A stretch of 64,000 bases of DNA from contig CANJJE010000001.1 of NCBI GenBank assembly GCA_947474755.1, positions 124,001 through 188,000 of the forward strand. The letters are read 5' to 3'. Position numbers and translations under genes: made by a program. The notes under the pieces are model-generated. The model ran no database searches and was not told the DNA's origin. It worked only from the letters and a program-made list of their open reading frames with translations. Source of the DNA: Burkholderiales bacterium (GTDB taxonomy: Bacteria; Pseudomonadota; Gammaproteobacteria; Burkholderiales; Burkholderiaceae_C). Positions 43,901 through 55,557 of this stretch are shown here, in pieces (the stretch's first letter is position 1; each line of letters starts with the position of its first letter).

Positions 43901-46900
43901 CGCCGTCGTTGGCAGCGCCACCCAGCTCGAAGTGCGCGGCGACGCCACCTCGCGCGACGTGATCTACCTCAACACCACCGAGTTCGCTGGCGTCACCTCT
44001 GGCGGCAATGCCGCCACGCTCGATGGCGGCACCACCGGCCGCCTCTACAACAGTACCGCCATCGGCGGCAAGGCCGTGGCCGTCGACGCCAACATGCTGG
44101 TCTTGCCGAGCGTCGCCGAACTGGGCAGCAAGTGGGGCCTGTTCTTCAACCCGAACGCGATCAGCGGCAACACCCTGTGGCTGGACGGCGCCGACCTCGA
44201 CGGCGACGGCGTGGTCGAAGGCGCCGCCGAGACCAGCCTGGCGGGCGGCAGCTTCACCTGGGTGGACAAGGGCAGCGGCAAGACCAACGCCCTCCAGGCC
44301 ACGGCGACGGCGCAGCCCACCTACGTGACCGGCGCCATCAACGGCAACGGCGTGGTCCGCTTCGACGGCAACGACTGGCTGCGCGCCGGCACCAACGTGA
44401 GCGGCTCCTACACCATCTTCGCGGTGCAGCAGATGGCCGGCACCCAGAACGGCCGCACGATCAGCACCGACTTCGCCTACGGCGACTGGTTTGTCGGCGG
44501 ACACGGCGGCAACACCAACCGGTTCTACACGGGTACGAGCGGCTGGCTTTCCACCGGCGTGGCCGCCACCACCGCGGTGGAGGTGTACACGGCGCAGGGC
44601 GGACCGGGCAACCCGGTGAGTGTCTGGAAGGACAGCACCCAACTCGTCAACGCCTGGAACGGCAGCAACAATTCGATCGGCAATCTGGTGCTGGGCGCCT
44701 ATACCGGCGGCGGCGAGGCCAGCAAGGTCGACATCGGCGAGGTGGTCATCTACAACCGCATCCTCGCCATCGACGAGCGGCTCGCGGTGCAGGGCTATCT
44801 CGCGGCCAAATGGCAGGGAGCGGGCACGGTGGTGGGCGATGCGGCGATCGCCGGCGACGCCACCTGGCAGGACGCCCGCTTCGTGTTCGGCGACCAGGGC
44901 GGCGATGTCGCCGACAACCTGAGCGCGGTCTACAACGGCGGGGCGCGCGGCACCGGCAAGCTCGACGGCGCGGTGCTGGGCGGCAACGGCAATGACACGC
45001 TCTCGGGCGGTGCCTTCAACGACGCGCTGTTCGGCGGCGCCGGCGACGACACCCTGCGCGCCGGCGTCGGCAGCGACTACTTCGATGGCGGCATCGGCGT
45101 GGACAGCATCGACTTCTCGGTCGGCGCCACCGGCGGCATCACCCTGAACCTCGCCACCCTGACGGCGCAAAGCGCCGGCGGCGGCTTCGGCAGCGTCACG
45201 CTGTCGAGCGTGGAGAACGTCATCGGTACCCTCTACGGCGACGTGATCTTCGGCAACAGCGCGGACAACACCCTGCGCGGCGGCAACGGTGCCGACACCC
45301 TCGACGGCGGCGGCGGTGCGGATGTGTACGACGCCTCCGGCGGCACCGGCGCGGCGACGGTGAACCTGGCCGGCGCCACCACCAACCTCACCATCGACGG
45401 CCAGAGCCTGGCCTTCCTGTCGGTCACCGACAGTTTCGGCAACGTCGACCGCATTCGCCAGTTCCGCGGCGTGATCGGCGGCAGCGCCGCCGACACCCTG
45501 ACCGGCGACGCCAGCAACAACACCCTTGACGGCGGCGCCGGGGCCGACACCCTGACCGGCGGCGCGGGCAACGACACCTATGTGGTCGACAACGTCGGGG
45601 ACAGCGTGGTCGAGGCGGCCAACGCCGGCACCGACACCGTGCTCACCTCGCTGTCGGTGTACACGATGGCGGCCAACGTCGAGAACGTCACCTACACCGG
45701 GGTCGGCAACTTCACCCTCACCGGCAACGACATCAGCAACATCATCACGATGGGCGCCGGCAACGACACCCTCAACGGCGGCAACGGCAGCGACACCTAC
45801 CGCTTCACCACCCTGGCCGGCAGCAAGGTCATCAACGACCAGGGCACCATCGTCGGCAACACCGACACGCTGGATTACAGCCTGATCAGCAGCGGCATCA
45901 CGGTGAACCTGACCCTGGGCACCGGCAACGGCATCGCCTCCATTGTCGGCATCGAACACGTCATCGGCGGCGCCGGTGCCGACTATCTCACCGGCAGCAG
46001 CACCGACAACGTGCTGACCGGCGGCAACGGCAACGACACGCTCGACGGCGGCGCCGGCAGCGACACGGCGAGCTATGCCGACAAGATTACAGGCGTCACG
46101 GTCTCGCTGCTGACCAACCGCGCCACCATCGGCACCGAGGTCGATGTGCTCGCCAACATCGAGAACATCATCGGCAGCGGCTGGAACGACAGCATCACCG
46201 GCGACACCAGCAACAACACCTTCACCGGCGGCGCGGGCACCGACACCTTCATCATCGGCAACGCCGCGGGCACCGACACCTCCACCGACACCATCACCGA
46301 TTTCGCCTTGAATGGCTCGGACGACCGCATCACGGTCAACGCCAACGCCACGGCCAACGTCAACCTCGCCTCGCACTGGTACAACTGGACCAAGACCAAC
46401 CACGGCGTGGTCAACATCACCGCCAACGGTTTCTGGGTCCTGGGGTCGGACGCCGCCACCGGCAACGGCGTGTGGAACATCAGCAACGCCGGCAGTGCCA
46501 CCGGCATCTACATGCAGGGCGGCAAGGCGAACGACTCGATCACGGGCGGTTCCGGCAATGACACGCTCGACGGGCGCGGCGGCAACGACACGCTGGCCGG
46601 CGGCCTGGGCAACGACGTCTACGTGGTCGACAACGTCAACGACGTGGTGGTCGAGGCGGCCAGCGCCGGTACCGACACGGTGCAGGCCAAGGTCGCCGTC
46701 GACCTGAACGACGCGAGATGGGACAACGTCGAGAACGCGACGGTGCTGGGCACCGCCAACCTGGCCGTGACCGGCGATGAAGTCGCCAACACCCTCACCG
46801 GCAACGGTGGCGACAACCTGATCACCGGCGGCGCCGGCAACGACTCGCTCAACGGCGGCACCTCGGACATCCTGGGCAACGGCGAGAACTTCCTGCCCTG

Positions 46901-49900
46901 GCGCTTCAACGCCGCCGACCTCGCCCTGGACAGCCTCATGGCGCCGGACGGCACCATGACGGCCGACCGCATCCTCGCATCGACCCTCGAGAGCATTGCG
47001 CCGCGCACGTGGGCCATCTTCGATACCAACATCGCCAGAGAGGCAGGCACCTACACGCTGTCGGCCTATTTCAAGCCGCTCGCGGCCGGCACCATGGGCT
47101 GGACCAACGGCATCGACATGCGGGCGACGTTCAACGCCGCGCTGCAGTTGACCGGGCAGTCCGCCGGCACCACGGTGCAGATGGTCGGCGACGGCTGGTA
47201 CCGGGTGAGCAGGACCACCACCTGGGCCAACGCCTTCCAGCTGGACCTCTACGCGAGCGGTCTCAACAACACCGGCTCGTCCATCTGGGGCGTGACCTTC
47301 GAGCAGGCCGCCAGCGCCAGCGTCTATGGCGGCGGCAACGACACCCTCAACGGCGGCTCGGGCGACGACACCCTCACCGGCGGCGGCGGTGCCGATACCT
47401 TCATCGTCGACGCCGGCAATGACGTGGTGACCGACCTCGGCAAGCGCGCCGTGGACGGTACCCAGGACATCCTGCAGGTGAGCGCCGGGGCGTCTGTCAC
47501 CGCCAACCTGGCGGGCGCCTGGACGGCCACTGCCGCCAGCGTCAACCTCGGCAGCGCCCTCATCAACGCCAACGGCCTGAATGTCGACCTCTCGGCCCTC
47601 GCCAGCGGCAACGGCTTCAGCGTGCGCAACACCAATGCCAGCGGCGCCTTCAGCGCTGCGGCGGTCACGTTCAACGGTTCGATGTTCGACGACACGCTGG
47701 CCGGCGGCGGCGGCGCCGACACGCTGCTCGGCAACGACGGCAACGACACGCTGCAGGGCAACGGCGGCGCCGACAACCTGTGGGGCGGCAACGGCAACGA
47801 CGCGTTCGTCGTCCGCGCCTCCGACGCGGGCCTGCTGGTGCGCATCGACGGCGGTGCCGGCACCGACGCGCTCAAGGGCAACGGCGGCGGCCTCACCAGC
47901 CTCGCCGGCTTCGCCGCCAAGACCTTCGACGTGGAAGCGCTGGACCTCGGCGTCGGCGGCTCCGCCACCGGCGTGGCCGACCGTGTGGCCATCACTGCGG
48001 CCGACATCCTCGCCATGCGCCCGGGCGACAAGACGCTCGCCATGATGGGCGATACCGTCGCCGCCAACGGCAACCGCGACGTCGTCCACCTGAGCACGGC
48101 CGAGTTCGCCGGTGAATTCAACTACGCCCCGGTCAATGGCAGCACGCCCAACGCGCTGGCCGCGCGCAGCTACACGGCCGCCGCCAGCGGCGCCACGCTC
48201 ACCGTGAGCGCCGACACCCTGGTGCTGCCGGCGGTGGCCGAGATGGTGGCCAACTACGGCCTGACCGCGACCTCGAACTGGACGCCGGACCTGCTGGCTG
48301 GCAAGGTGCTGTGGCTGGACGCCGCCGACCTCGACGGCGACGGCGTCCAGGAGGGCAACGCGGAAAGCGGCATCTCGCTGTCCGGCGCCAACTACCTGAT
48401 CAACAGCTGGGTGGACAAGTCGGGCAACGGCCGCAACGCCTTGCAGGCCAACGCGACCTTCCAGCCCCGATACGGCGCCAGCCTGATCAACGGCCTGGCG
48501 GCGGTGACCTTCGACGGCGCCGACGACGGATTGACCGTGTCGAACCTGCCCAGCATGACCGGCGGCACCAACAACCTGTTCTGGGTGCAGCGCACCACCG
48601 ATACCCAGTACATGCCCCTGCACGCCAGCGGGGGCGGCGGCAACTGGATCCTGATCACCCAGAGTGGCGCGGGCGGCGCGGATGTGAGCAATGTGGGCGG
48701 TACGCCGTTCTATGCCGACGGTGCGCTGCAGAGCTGGGCCACGCGCGCCGATGCGTATCCGGTGCTCAACAACAAGACGGCCATCGTCGAGTCCATCGGC
48801 AAGAACTTCGCGTGGAACGGCCAGATGATCATCGCCAACGGCTACGGCGGCGGCTGGAACTATGCCGGCGACATGACCGAGATCATCGTCACCAATCAGA
48901 CCCTGTCCACGGCCGACCGGCAACTGGTGGAGGGCTACCTGGCGTGGAAATGGGGCAGCCAGGCGAGCCTGCCCGTGGACCACCCGTACCGCAGCGGGTC
49001 GCCCGGCGGCGGCGCTGGTGACGCCACCCTGTTCACGGTGGCGGGCTACGGCAACTGGCAGAACGCCAACGCCCAGCTGGGCACGAGCGGCGCCGACACC
49101 CTGACCGGCACCGACGCCCGCGCGGCGCTCACCGGCCAGCTCGACGACCTGCTGCTCGGCGGTGCCGGCAACGACCTGCTGAGCGGCCGCACCGGCAATG
49201 ACGGCCTGTACGGCGCGGCCGGCAACGACGTGCTGCGCCCGGGCACCGGCAACGATTACGTGGATGGCGGCACCGGCGTCGACACCCTCGACTTCTCGGT
49301 TGACGGCGCCACCGGCGCAAGCACCGGCATCACCGTGAACCTGGCCACCACCACCGCGCAGACCATCGGCGGCGGCTTCGGCTCGGAGATCATCCTCAAC
49401 ATCGAGAACGTGATCGGCACCGCGTTCGCCGACTCCATCACCGGCGACGCGGCCGACAACCTGCTCGATGGCCGCGCCGGCAACGACACCCTGAACGGCG
49501 GCGACGGCAACGACACCCTGGCTGGCGGCGACGGCAACGACGCCTTGAACGGCGGCAACGGGTCCGACGTGGCCAGCTACGCCAATGCCGCCTCGGCGGT
49601 CACGGTGAGCCTGGCCATCAGCACCACCCAGGCCACCGGCGGGGCCGGCAACGACATCCTGAGCCAGATCGAAGGGCTGACCGGCTCGAACTTCAACGAC
49701 ACCCTGACCGGCGGCAGCGGCAACGACACGCTCGACGGCGGCAGCGGCAACGACTCGCTCGACGGCGGGGTCGGCAACGACACCCTGATCGGCGGCGACG
49801 GCAACGACACCCTCAACGGCGGCACCGGCACCGACACGGCCTCCTACATCACCGCCGGCGCCGGCATCAGCCTGTCGCTGGCGCTCGCCGGTGCACAGGC

Positions 49901-52040
49901 GAACGTCGGCGTCGGCAGCGATACCCTGGTCAACATCGAAAACCTGCTGGGCTCGATCTACAACGACACGCTCACCGGCGACGCCAACGCCAACCTGCTC
50001 GACGGCGCGGCCGGCGACGACACCCTCGACGGCGGCGACGGCAACGACACCGTGCAGGGCGGTGCGGGCAGCGACACGCTGGTCGGCGGGGCCGGCAACG
50101 ACAGCCTCGACGGCGGCGACGGCATCGACGTCGCCAGCTTCGCCACGGCCACCAGCGCGGTGACCGTGAGCCTGGCCGTGGCGGCTGCGCAGGCCACCGG
50201 CGGCGCGGGTTCGGACACGCTCGTCAACATCGAAAACCTGCTCGGATCGGCCTTCAACGACACGCTCACCGGCGACGCCAGCGCCAACCGGCTCGACGGC
50301 GGCGCCGGCAACGACACCCTCACCGGCGGCGCCGGCGCCGACACCTTCGTCGTGGGCAGCGGCAGCGACAGCATCGCCGACCTGGGCAACGGTGGCAACG
50401 ACGTGCTGCAGGTGGCGGCCGGCGCGAGCGCGACCGGCACCGTCACCGCGGCCTGGGTGGCGGGCGCCGGCAGCAGCAATGCGGGCACCGTGACCCTGAG
50501 CTCGGCGGGCTTCGCCGTGGATCTCTCCGCCTTTGGCGGCGCGCGCGGCTTCACGCTGGTCAACACCGGCGCGGCGGCCGCCCTGACGGGCTCGGCGCAG
50601 GCCGACAGCCTCACCGGCGGCGCCGGCAACGACACGCTGGCCGGTGGCGGTGGCAACGACACCCTGACCGGCGGCGCCGGTGTGGACAGTTTCGCCATCG
50701 GTGCCGGCAGCTCGAGCATCACCGACCTGGGCAACGGCGGTGCCGAGGTGCTGACGGTGGCCGCGGGCGGCGTGGTCACCGCCACCGTGGGCAGCGCCGG
50801 CTGGACCGCCGGTGCCGGCACGGCCAACGCGGGCGCGGCGACCATCCTGGCGGGCGGCACGGTGAACCTGGCGGCGGCCAGCGGCGCGGCCGGCTACACC
50901 GTGACCCTGACCACCACCACCGCCACTGCGCTCACCGGCTCCAGCCTGGCCGACGCGCTCACCGGCGGCGACGGCAACGACACGCTCGACGGCGGGGCCG
51001 GCAACGACAGCCTGTCGGGCGGGCTCGGTAACGACATCTTGAACGGCGGCGACGGCAACGACACCCTGGTCGGCGGCGGCGGCAACGACACGGCCTCCTA
51101 CTCCAGCGCGGCGGCGGCCGTGATCGTCGACCTGGCGGTGACGGTGGGGCAGAACACAGGCGGCGCCGGCACCGACCTGCTCTCGGGCATCGCCAGCCTC
51201 ACCGGTTCGAACTTCAATGACCGCCTGTACGGCGATGGCGCCAACAACAGCCTGAGCGGCGGCAACGGCGACGACCTGCTCGACGGCCGGGCCGGCAGTG
51301 ACTGGCTGGGTGGCGGGGCGGGCAACGACACCCTCCTGGGCGGCGACGGCAACGACACCCTGCAGGGCAACAGCGGCAATGACAGCCTCGTGGGCGGCGC
51401 CGGCACGGACCGGGCGTGGTACGGCGGTGCCAGCGGCGCGGTGAATGTCGACCTGGTTGCCGGCACGGCGAGCGGGGCGGACGGCAACGACACCCTGGTC
51501 AGCATCGAACATGTGACCGGTTCGGGCTACGACGACCGCATCTTTGGCGATGGCGCGGCCAACAGCATCGATGGCGGTGCCGGCAACGACACCCTCGTCG
51601 GCGGTGGCGGCCTCGATACGCTCAGCGGCGGCGCCGGCAACGACACGATCATGGTGGCCAACACGGCCAACCTCGCTGCTGCCGACGGCGGCGCGGGCAT
51701 CGACACGATCAGCTTCACGTTCGTCGGCATGTCCTTCGATGTCGCCAGCCTGATCGGCAAGGTGAGCAATATGGAAGTGATCGACGTTCGCAATGCCAAC
51801 AACGGCAGCGTCAGCATCAGCAGTCTCGCGCTGACCAGCCTCACCGACGCGAACAGCTCCTTGAGCCTGAGTCTCGACAACGGCGACAGGCTCAACATCA
51901 CCGGCGGCGCGACGACCCAGACCCTGGCCTCGGGGACCGATGCGGGTGGCAACTATTTCGAGACTTACGCCATGTATGCGGACGCCAACCAGACCTTGCC
52001 GAGCACCGGCACACTCACGGCGGTCTGGCATGCGGCCTGA
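34953..52040 (+). CDS. Giant RTX adhesin-like exoprotein, type I secretion cargo
   Basis: A 5,695-residue calcium-binding protein expected to be exported in one step through the neighbouring type I system. Order: an N-terminal domain of about 80 residues ([20 protein letters not shown]); Pro/Ser linkers ([16 protein letters not shown]); a beta-sandwich at about 220-390; 27 tandem modules of mostly 79 residues (about 430-2789), each made of GGxGxDxL nonapeptides plus a strand block ending GIENLxGS; two copies of a composite unit with a lectin-like domain (about 3073-3291 and 4449-4679; [12 protein letters not shown] / [12 protein letters not shown]); a carbohydrate-binding-like domain at about 3976-4123; more RTX repeats; and a repeat-free C-terminal stretch of about 110 residues that should hold the secretion signal. 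There is no Sec signal. The antisense strand is also open for 14.8 kb, a side effect of the repeats. Confidence 0.95.
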   Translation: MALIVHAANGDAPIKLGIGRSGVAKLGIVGVDLILTLSDGTQHVFQGMALRAMLPGSAQIQFSDGVVDATALIAEAGRVNVSDAVSRTIEKMPEQSAQAESSSEPRSEDPPPPDAKLPTPGGLTPVELGADLTTKAQASSDAQSPAVMMMMPPPPSSPSAGSGSGAGKVPPPPTPPVDKPAIVLTFSNITGQTVTEAAGGGLNIVGSGGAAQSATDLSASAQAASEVITGSSGDDVIYGDGGQGMGTGWARQMKIDIGGRKPVEVQEITVRGLPADFELMGATKLGQDWSVTLPVDPTQRGNSFGMKLAWQVAPDGTPFEAKEFTLVVSVTGMMDGKIIRGDFNQPVLFRDVTSAADMEFTTALGKPGVVLPAFGLGDEIRAGAGNDRVFGMVGHDLIYGDSGDDALDGGAGNDTLEGGTGADALIGGTGNDIASYAGSGGAVQIDLASGEARGADAQGDTLVSIEGVRGSVYDDVLRGDAGANTIEGGAGDDTLEGRAGADKVIGGAGRDVAEYTSSSAGVTVDLSAGTGRGGDAEGDVLSGLEDLRGSSHNDVLRGDAGINRLEGGAGDDVLEGRGGADELLGDAGNNTASYERSAGAVNVNLTTGQGSGADAEGDRLQDIQNLTGSAHDDTLIGERGNNRLQGGTGNDTLEGRGGADTLEGGDGIDTASYIGADSSVRADLQTPATNTGDAAGDAYVSIENISGSEFDDILAGDAVANLLIGNPGDDILLGRGGDDTLIGGAGADNMDGGDGRDTVTYAASNEAVRIDLGSTAPQRGGEAEGDTLQNVENVIGSSWADTLQGDGAANRLDGGGGADSLVGGAGADTLVGGDGADTADYSGSVAAVAVDLGAGTGRGGDAEGDALSGVENLVGSGQGDSLTGDASANLIEGRDGNDTLSGAAGNDILLGGAGNDRLDGGAGADLLEGGAGGDALIGGAGIDTATYANATAGVVARMLQAAGNTGEAAGDTHDGVENLIGTRYNDVLGGDAANNLLTGGLGNDTLDGASGNDSLVGGAGDELLIGGAGADLLDGGDGIDTASYETSTAAVVANMVDDSLASGDAAGDRYAGIENLRGSAYNDDLTGDVGDNLIEGGTGADTLRGGDGIDTLRGGTGDDVLMGGAGADIIDGGDGFDVASYADSAAGLVLDVANYARNTGDAAGDSYVSIEGLVGSDFADQVSGDDGANRLDGGGGDDVVRGLGGDDTLAGGAGNDSVDGGDGNDLVDGGDGNDSLLGGVGNDTLAGGAGNDSLDGGTGADALAGGVGNDTLLGGDGADALSGDAGNDSLAGGAGNDTLLGGDGGDTLEGGAGADVLTGGAGADTVTYAASAAAVRIDLTDGTAAGGDADGDVLGGIENLIGSSRDDTLRGSAANNLLDGAAGNDTLDGGAGADTLRGGDGTDTVTYANAGAAVNVDLNAGTGSGSDAEGDILSGVENLLGSAYDDNLRGNASANVLTGAAGNDTLEGGAGADQLAGGDGSDTASYAASTEGVTIRLADGFALGGDAQGDTFSSIENLIGSGNGDSLAGDTGANRIDGGGGDDTLAGGAGADTLVGGDGLDIATYADSAAAVTVNLSLSTAQVSTGDAAGDLLEGIEAVTGSALDDRLIGNGAANALRGGAGNDVLEGLVGADTLDGGDGIDTASYANAGAGVTASLADASVNSGDAAGDVYASIENMRGSVFADNFTGDAADNLLEGGAGNDTLRGGAGADTLRGGDGSDTASYAGSLDDIEVDLSSLSGTGGDAAGDVYDSIENLVGGEGDDLLIGTTGVNRLEGGGGDDTLSGGAGADTLTGGSGSDTVRYVDSGAGVTVNLTTGVGRGGDAEGDQLSSIENVQGSGHADSLVGNTRNNRLEGGEGDDTLEGGAGADLLIGGSGSDTASYANSAGAVSIDMGANQAGGGDAEGDLYSGIENLRGSARGDGLRGNSAANVIEGLAGDDTIEGGAGADRLDGGVGNDTLSYAAAQSGITVSLTTGLGAGGDAQGDVVLNFENVTGGAYADSLTGNDSANVLTGGDGDDRLDGRDGGDMLIGGDGNDTAVYTNSAAGVDINLATGAASGGEAEGDAFSGIESVDGSGSADALVGSAAANRLAGNAGDDTLEGGLGADTLEGGAGFDTAVYRNSAEGVNIDLGANTASGGDAEGDQLSGIENLIGSKWGDRLIGSSAANLLDAGAGDDSLEGGAGADTLSGGAGTDTVAYTGSSSGVTASLATGFGSGGHAQGDVFSGIENLAGSAHNDSLTGDGNNNVLDGGAGDDTLVGGAGTDTLIGGDGLDTASYAGAAVGVNASLANAAANTGDAAGDSYSGIENLTGSSQADTLSGDANSNALDGGAGDDWLDGGAGADTLTGGAGFDTVSYASSFAAVTVDLTTGTGLGGSAAGDTLSGVEALIGSRFADTLTGSGADNRLDGGDGDDTLRGGAGADTLIGGTGTDTASYAGALNGVQASLAAPAGNTADAAGDTYSGIENLTGSAFADALTGDAGINLLSGGEGDDTLEGGADADRLFGGGGADTASYAGASAGLTVSLVDASLNTGDAAGDLLDSIENLAGSAFNDTLLGDASANLLSGAAGNDLLRGEAGNDTLAGGDGNDTLIGGAGNDSIDGGAGDDLLDGGAGGDTLIGGDGIDTVTYASAGAGLTASLGSVAGNTGEAAGDSYVGVENLIGTGYADSLKGDGSNNRLTGGDGDDTLEGGVGADTLIGGSGSDTVTYSGAALGITASLADATANLGEAAGDTFDGIDNLRGSSWDDVLAGDANANLLEGSSGNDSIDGGAGNDTLTGGTGGDTLTGGTGIDTFNADTGNDTVTDLGNGGVDVLKVYAGASVVATVDAAGWVASAASSNAGSASLLTSGAAVNLSAVSSIVGSNGFTVTNTGGATTLTGSAFSDTLQGSGAAETIAGGGGDDTISGGGGADILRGGDGRDAIAPGGIAFALVDGEAGFDSLRMDGAGMTRLTEVSAKVLNVEQLDLRGSNTDRVSLTAASITAVVGSATQLEVRGDATSRDVIYLNTTEFAGVTSGGNAATLDGGTTGRLYNSTAIGGKAVAVDANMLVLPSVAELGSKWGLFFNPNAISGNTLWLDGADLDGDGVVEGAAETSLAGGSFTWVDKGSGKTNALQATATAQPTYVTGAINGNGVVRFDGNDWLRAGTNVSGSYTIFAVQQMAGTQNGRTISTDFAYGDWFVGGHGGNTNRFYTGTSGWLSTGVAATTAVEVYTAQGGPGNPVSVWKDSTQLVNAWNGSNNSIGNLVLGAYTGGGEASKVDIGEVVIYNRILAIDERLAVQGYLAAKWQGAGTVVGDAAIAGDATWQDARFVFGDQGGDVADNLSAVYNGGARGTGKLDGAVLGGNGNDTLSGGAFNDALFGGAGDDTLRAGVGSDYFDGGIGVDSIDFSVGATGGITLNLATLTAQSAGGGFGSVTLSSVENVIGTLYGDVIFGNSADNTLRGGNGADTLDGGGGADVYDASGGTGAATVNLAGATTNLTIDGQSLAFLSVTDSFGNVDRIRQFRGVIGGSAADTLTGDASNNTLDGGAGADTLTGGAGNDTYVVDNVGDSVVEAANAGTDTVLTSLSVYTMAANVENVTYTGVGNFTLTGNDISNIITMGAGNDTLNGGNGSDTYRFTTLAGSKVINDQGTIVGNTDTLDYSLISSGITVNLTLGTGNGIASIVGIEHVIGGAGADYLTGSSTDNVLTGGNGNDTLDGGAGSDTASYADKITGVTVSLLTNRATIGTEVDVLANIENIIGSGWNDSITGDTSNNTFTGGAGTDTFIIGNAAGTDTSTDTITDFALNGSDDRITVNANATANVNLASHWYNWTKTNHGVVNITANGFWVLGSDAATGNGVWNISNAGSATGIYMQGGKANDSITGGSGNDTLDGRGGNDTLAGGLGNDVYVVDNVNDVVVEAASAGTDTVQAKVAVDLNDARWDNVENATVLGTANLAVTGDEVANTLTGNGGDNLITGGAGNDSLNGGTSDILGNGENFLPWRFNAADLALDSLMAPDGTMTADRILASTLESIAPRTWAIFDTNIAREAGTYTLSAYFKPLAAGTMGWTNGIDMRATFNAALQLTGQSAGTTVQMVGDGWYRVSRTTTWANAFQLDLYASGLNNTGSSIWGVTFEQAASASVYGGGNDTLNGGSGDDTLTGGGGADTFIVDAGNDVVTDLGKRAVDGTQDILQVSAGASVTANLAGAWTATAASVNLGSALINANGLNVDLSALASGNGFSVRNTNASGAFSAAAVTFNGSMFDDTLAGGGGADTLLGNDGNDTLQGNGGADNLWGGNGNDAFVVRASDAGLLVRIDGGAGTDALKGNGGGLTSLAGFAAKTFDVEALDLGVGGSATGVADRVAITAADILAMRPGDKTLAMMGDTVAANGNRDVVHLSTAEFAGEFNYAPVNGSTPNALAARSYTAAASGATLTVSADTLVLPAVAEMVANYGLTATSNWTPDLLAGKVLWLDAADLDGDGVQEGNAESGISLSGANYLINSWVDKSGNGRNALQANATFQPRYGASLINGLAAVTFDGADDGLTVSNLPSMTGGTNNLFWVQRTTDTQYMPLHASGGGGNWILITQSGAGGADVSNVGGTPFYADGALQSWATRADAYPVLNNKTAIVESIGKNFAWNGQMIIANGYGGGWNYAGDMTEIIVTNQTLSTADRQLVEGYLAWKWGSQASLPVDHPYRSGSPGGGAGDATLFTVAGYGNWQNANAQLGTSGADTLTGTDARAALTGQLDDLLLGGAGNDLLSGRTGNDGLYGAAGNDVLRPGTGNDYVDGGTGVDTLDFSVDGATGASTGITVNLATTTAQTIGGGFGSEIILNIENVIGTAFADSITGDAADNLLDGRAGNDTLNGGDGNDTLAGGDGNDALNGGNGSDVASYANAASAVTVSLAISTTQATGGAGNDILSQIEGLTGSNFNDTLTGGSGNDTLDGGSGNDSLDGGVGNDTLIGGDGNDTLNGGTGTDTASYITAGAGISLSLALAGAQANVGVGSDTLVNIENLLGSIYNDTLTGDANANLLDGAAGDDTLDGGDGNDTVQGGAGSDTLVGGAGNDSLDGGDGIDVASFATATSAVTVSLAVAAAQATGGAGSDTLVNIENLLGSAFNDTLTGDASANRLDGGAGNDTLTGGAGADTFVVGSGSDSIADLGNGGNDVLQVAAGASATGTVTAAWVAGAGSSNAGTVTLSSAGFAVDLSAFGGARGFTLVNTGAAAALTGSAQADSLTGGAGNDTLAGGGGNDTLTGGAGVDSFAIGAGSSSITDLGNGGAEVLTVAAGGVVTATVGSAGWTAGAGTANAGAATILAGGTVNLAAASGAAGYTVTLTTTTATALTGSSLADALTGGDGNDTLDGGAGNDSLSGGLGNDILNGGDGNDTLVGGGGNDTASYSSAAAAVIVDLAVTVGQNTGGAGTDLLSGIASLTGSNFNDRLYGDGANNSLSGGNGDDLLDGRAGSDWLGGGAGNDTLLGGDGNDTLQGNSGNDSLVGGAGTDRAWYGGASGAVNVDLVAGTASGADGNDTLVSIEHVTGSGYDDRIFGDGAANSIDGGAGNDTLVGGGGLDTLSGGAGNDTIMVANTANLAAADGGAGIDTISFTFVGMSFDVASLIGKVSNMEVIDVRNANNGSVSISSLALTSLTDANSSLSLSLDNGDRLNITGGATTQTLASGTDAGGNYFETYAMYADANQTLPSTGTLTAVWHAA
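36240..43320 (+). repeat. 27 tandem RTX modules of about 237 bases
   Basis: Direct reading of the protein gives 27 consecutive units. Most are exactly 79 residues; units 6-9 and 25 are longer through extra nonapeptides. A typical unit starts SDTASYANS, runs through GxVxVxLxTGxGxGGDAEGD and SGIENLxGSxxxDxLxGD, and ends in three to four GGxGxDxL repeats. The DNA copies are diverged at many positions, so the array is old rather than a recent slippage product. Confidence 0.9.
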
Positions 52041-52138
52041 TGGGGCGCGATGAAGGCCAGCGCCATGCCCGGGATTGCGATGCTTTTGCCCTTGTATTGA
52101 GCGCTTGCAACGGCGGGCGAGAAGACACCATACGGGGG

Positions 52139-53548
52139 ATGAGAACCCCCGGTCGCTTCCGTCGCCTTCACGCCCGTGCACTGCGTGGCCATGTGCTGGC
52201 GGCGCTGATGTGTTGCCTGTGCCAGGCCGGGATGGCGCAAGGCGCCACGACCCCGTCTCGTCTGCCGATGCTGGCGGAACTGCTTTCCATCCCGTCGCGG
52301 CTGAGCGTGGGTGACGCCGCTGGCGGCGAAACGGTGTCCTTGCGTGGCGCGCAGCTGGCCTCCCGCGTCTACAGCCTGGACGTGGAGGGTGCGCAGCGCC
52401 GCCTCGAATCGTTCGAGTACAACCGCGACGCGGCGCGCGGCGCCTTGCTGCCGCGCGTCGATGTGCGCAATGCCTACGGATACGGCGTCCTGGACAGCGT
52501 GAAACCGGCGGCTTCGCTGCGCCGCAGTGAGTTTTCGACGACGGTTCGGCAGGCGTTGTTCGACGAGCCCGCGCGCAACGAGTGGGGCCGTCAGAAGGCT
52601 CTGGTCGGATCGGCCGAACTGCAGCTGTCAGGCGCGATTTCGCAGGCAGCCTTCGAGGGCGGGAATGCTTTCCTGACGGCGCTCCAGTCGCGCGTGGTGA
52701 TCGAGCTCAGCGGTGAATACGAGTCGATGCTCGGCGAACTCCTGCGCTACATCGGCGAACGCGCCAAGGCGGGCGGCACCAGCCAGGCCGACAGCGACCG
52801 GGTCCGGGCGAGGGTGGCCAATGTCCGTTCCGGGCTGGCCGACGCTCACTCGGCGCTCACCTCGGCCCTGCGCGATCTGCAGCGCGTCACGGGGATCGAA
52901 CCCGGTGACTTGAATTTCGAGGAGGGCATTTCCTTGCCCGCCGTGCAGGGTCGCGTGGCCGCGCTCGATCTGGCGAAGGCCGCCAATCCGGAACTGCGCG
53001 CCGCGCGGGCGGAAATCGATGCCGCCGAGGTCGAACGCAAGGTGCAGCGCGCGCGTTTCCTGCCTCGTCTCGAGCTCGAGCTGACGCACGCGCGCAATGT
53101 CAATGTCGGCGGGAACGAGAGCTTCACCCGCGACACCCGCGCCATGGTCGTGTTGACGATTCCGCTGGTGAACGGCGGAAGCGACTGGGCGCAGATGCGT
53201 GCTGCCGCGTCGCGGCGCGACGAACTCGACGCGAAGGCGCGCAATGTGGAGCGCAAGCTCGCCCTGGAGATCGAGACGGCCTACGCGAATCTCGAGGCGA
53301 CGAGCGCGCGCTTCGATTCCGTGCGCGAGGAACTCGAGGCCAACCGCAAGGTGGCCGACGCATTCCAGGCGCAGATGACGAACGCGAGCCGCCAGCTTCT
53401 GGATGTGCTGGACGCCTATCAGCGCCTCTATCAGAGCAGGCTCGACCTCGCGCAGGTGCTGGTCGCCGAAGCACGCAATCAATTGCGGCTCGCGTACCTG
53501 ACCGGCTCGCTGGTCGACGGGCTGGCGGCAGCTTCGCCGAAACCCTGA
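52139..53548 (+). CDS. TolC-type outer-membrane channel (SiiC-like)
   Basis: A 469-residue outer-membrane factor that completes the type I secretion channel. The start gives a signal peptide (RGHVLAALMCCLCQAGMAQG). Two repeated TolC halves follow: VYSLDVEGAQRRLESFEYNR and LLPRVDVRNAYGYG in the first, and NPELRAARAEIDAAEVERKV, RFLPRLELELTHAR and LTIPLVNGGSDWAQMRAA in the second, ending in a helix pair (RQLLDVLDAYQRLYQSRLDL). The frame is open upstream inside the giant gene; ATG 52139 is chosen for the signal peptide. The upstream site is weak (GGGGG). It follows the giant gene by 98 bases and precedes the MotB-like gene by 18. Confidence 0.9.
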   Translation: MRTPGRFRRLHARALRGHVLAALMCCLCQAGMAQGATTPSRLPMLAELLSIPSRLSVGDAAGGETVSLRGAQLASRVYSLDVEGAQRRLESFEYNRDAARGALLPRVDVRNAYGYGVLDSVKPAASLRRSEFSTTVRQALFDEPARNEWGRQKALVGSAELQLSGAISQAAFEGGNAFLTALQSRVVIELSGEYESMLGELLRYIGERAKAGGTSQADSDRVRARVANVRSGLADAHSALTSALRDLQRVTGIEPGDLNFEEGISLPAVQGRVAALDLAKAANPELRAARAEIDAAEVERKVQRARFLPRLELELTHARNVNVGGNESFTRDTRAMVVLTIPLVNGGSDWAQMRAAASRRDELDAKARNVERKLALEIETAYANLEATSARFDSVREELEANRKVADAFQAQMTNASRQLLDVLDAYQRLYQSRLDLAQVLVAEARNQLRLAYLTGSLVDGLAAASPKP

Positions 53549-53566
53549 GCAGGACGGGAAAGAACC

Positions 53567-54193
53567 ATGGCTGGCGGCGGAGGAAAGGATGCCAATTACT
53601 GGCCGGGGTTCGTCGACGCGTTGACCAACGTGGTCATCGCGATGATCTTCGTGATCGTCGTGCTGGCGATCTCCCTCTCGTTTTCCGCCCAGCTGCTGGC
53701 CAAGCGCATGGCGGCGAAGGTGGCGCAGCTCGAGCAGGAGGGCGCCGCCCGCGCCGTCGCGGTCAAGCCGACCGAGGGTGAAGCCAGCGACGCGCCCCCC
53801 GCGCGTTTGCCCACCCGGACCGTGATCGAGGTCCGCGGCAATGAAGCCTCGGCCAAGCCGACTTCCGGCTCGGTCCGCGCGGCCGACAACTACCTGATGC
53901 TGGAATTCGAGCCCGGCGCGTTGACGCTCGACGCGCCGGCCGCAGAGAAGCTCGCCTCTTCGCTCTCGGCGGTCAAGGAAAAGCTCGCCGCTGGTGGCCG
54001 GGTGCAGGTACTGGCACGCGGGCCGTCGATGGAGATTTCGGAAAATCAGAGGTCGGCGTTCCTGCGCATCATGGCCGTTCGCAACGTCCTCATCGAGCAA
54101 GGGGTCGCCGCCGAGCGCATCGAACCGCGCATCGATACCGAGACCCGGGCGAACAGCGCCACGGTCAGCATCTCGATCGAAGGAGAGCGTTGA
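53567..54193 (+). CDS. MotB/OmpA-like inner-membrane protein (SiiA-like)
   Basis: A 208-residue protein with one N-terminal transmembrane helix and a periplasmic OmpA-like part. The segment NYWPGFVDALTNVVIAMIFV has the layout of the MotB/SiiA plug helix, with Asp at the position of the proton-carrying Asp32 of MotB. The C-terminal half (VQVLARGPSMEISENQRSAF, then LRIMAVRNVLIEQGVAAERI) is a shortened OmpA/MotB peptidoglycan-binding domain. Length is close to Salmonella SiiA (about 210). It should pair with the MotA-like protein two genes on to form a proton channel that energises or controls secretion. It ends by sharing one base with the next start (TGATG). Confidence 0.85.
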   Translation: MAGGGGKDANYWPGFVDALTNVVIAMIFVIVVLAISLSFSAQLLAKRMAAKVAQLEQEGAARAVAVKPTEGEASDAPPARLPTRTVIEVRGNEASAKPTSGSVRAADNYLMLEFEPGALTLDAPAAEKLASSLSAVKEKLAAGGRVQVLARGPSMEISENQRSAFLRIMAVRNVLIEQGVAAERIEPRIDTETRANSATVSISIEGER

Positions 54194-55557
54194 TGAGCGC
54201 CATCTCTTCGGGGCAGGCTGCATCACCCGCGGCGAAGGTCGCGGTCGGCGAGGCGCTCGAGACGATGCTGTCGACGTTCGACCGCCATCTCGGCATGTCG
54301 CGCAGGCTCAGGCGGCCGCGCGCGCTGATGTATGCGACCGCGCTTCTCGCGGTGCTGCTTCTCGTCTGGGCAGCGGTCTCGCCCGTCGATCGGGTGGTGC
54401 GCACCGAAGGCCGGGTCATCCCTTCGGGCAAGGCGCAGCTGGTCCAGCATCTCGAGGGAGGCATCGTTTCCCGTGTGTTCGTGCGGGAAGGCGATACGGT
54501 CGAGCGCGGCGCCAGTCTGGTCGCGGTCGCCGACCTGATGGCGAATTCCACGCGCTCGGAGAAGCGTGCCCGATTGACCGGCTTGCAGGCGAAGATCGCC
54601 CGTCTGAAGACCGAGGCCGAGGGCGGAGCCCGATTCGCCCCGCCCAGCGGCGCGAAGGCCGGTTCGACCGAGGTCAGGAACGAGGCCGAGGCGTTCGCCG
54701 CGCGTCAGGCCCGCTTGCAGCAAAGCCTGCGGGTTCTCCAGGAACAGGCGGCCCAGAAGCGTCAGGAAATGGCCGAGCAGGACGCGCGCCGACGGGGTCT
54801 GGGTTCCGAGCTCGAAGTCGCGCGTCAGCAGCTTGCGCTGGTCAACACGATGATTGCCCGCAATGCCGCCTCGCAGCTCGAATTGCTGGAAGCGCGCGGG
54901 AGGGTCGAGCGCCTCGTGACGCAGGTGCGCGAGTCCGAAACCGCATTGCCGCGACTTTCATCGGCTGTCCAGGAACTGCAGGCGCGGATCGCGGAAGTGA
55001 GCGCGCAATTCCGCAGCGACTCGCGAACCGCACTGTCGGATGCGACGGTCGAACTGCGGCGGCTCGAAGAGGATTTGAAGACCGACGAGGACCGGGTTCG
55101 ACGCACCGTGATCACCGCGCCGGTGGCTGGCACGGTCAACAAGGTCTTCGCGAACACGGTGGGCGGGGTGGTGAAGCCCGGCGAGACGCTGCTCGAACTC
55201 ACGCCCGCGGACGAGACGATCATCATCGAGACGCGCGCGTCGCCGGTCGAGCGAGGCAATCTCGTGCTGGGCCTGGAGGCGGCGGTCCGGGTGGCGGCGT
55301 TCGACTACACCGTTTTCGGAACCCTCAAGGCGCGCGTGTCGGAAATCAGCGCGGACTCCCTCGTCGATGAACGTGGCGAGCGCTATTTCCGGGTGGTGCT
55401 CAAGGTCGAACCCGAAGTGTTGCGCTGGTTCGGCCAGAAGCTCGGACCCGGGATGTCGGTGTCCGCTGATGTCATCACCGGAAGACGCACGGTCCTCCAA
55501 TACCTTCTTTCCCCGATCAGGGGCTTGCAGTCGAATGCCTTCAGGGAGCGGAAATGA
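54193..55557 (+). CDS. HlyD-family membrane-fusion adaptor (SiiD-like)
   Basis: A 454-residue periplasmic adaptor of type I secretion. It has a short cytoplasmic N-terminus, one transmembrane helix (LMYATALLAVLLLVWAAVSP), the lipoyl half VVRTEGRVIPSGKAQLVQHL-EGGIVSRVFVREGDTVERG, two long coiled-coil helices (about 115-290), the second lipoyl half (VITAPVAGTVNKVFANTVGG) and the C-terminal beta barrel with the HlyD signature (PGMSVSADVITGRRTVLQYL, then LSPIRG). This is the normal layout of PrtE/HlyD. AGGAGAG precedes the ATG, which overlaps the preceding stop by one base. Confidence 0.93.
   Translation: MSAISSGQAASPAAKVAVGEALETMLSTFDRHLGMSRRLRRPRALMYATALLAVLLLVWAAVSPVDRVVRTEGRVIPSGKAQLVQHLEGGIVSRVFVREGDTVERGASLVAVADLMANSTRSEKRARLTGLQAKIARLKTEAEGGARFAPPSGAKAGSTEVRNEAEAFAARQARLQQSLRVLQEQAAQKRQEMAEQDARRRGLGSELEVARQQLALVNTMIARNAASQLELLEARGRVERLVTQVRESETALPRLSSAVQELQARIAEVSAQFRSDSRTALSDATVELRRLEEDLKTDEDRVRRTVITAPVAGTVNKVFANTVGGVVKPGETLLELTPADETIIIETRASPVERGNLVLGLEAAVRVAAFDYTVFGTLKARVSEISADSLVDERGERYFRVVLKVEPEVLRWFGQKLGPGMSVSADVITGRRTVLQYLLSPIRGLQSNAFRERK

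Noticed and set aside
37344-52181. Open minus-strand frame of 4,945 codons antisense to the giant gene
   Set aside because: It follows from the repetitive Gly/Asp codon pattern (GGC GAC and similar), which reads as stop-free Val/Ala/Gly codons on the other strand. It has no ribosome binding site, no folded-domain pattern and no family resemblance, while the plus-strand frame has clear RTX domains.
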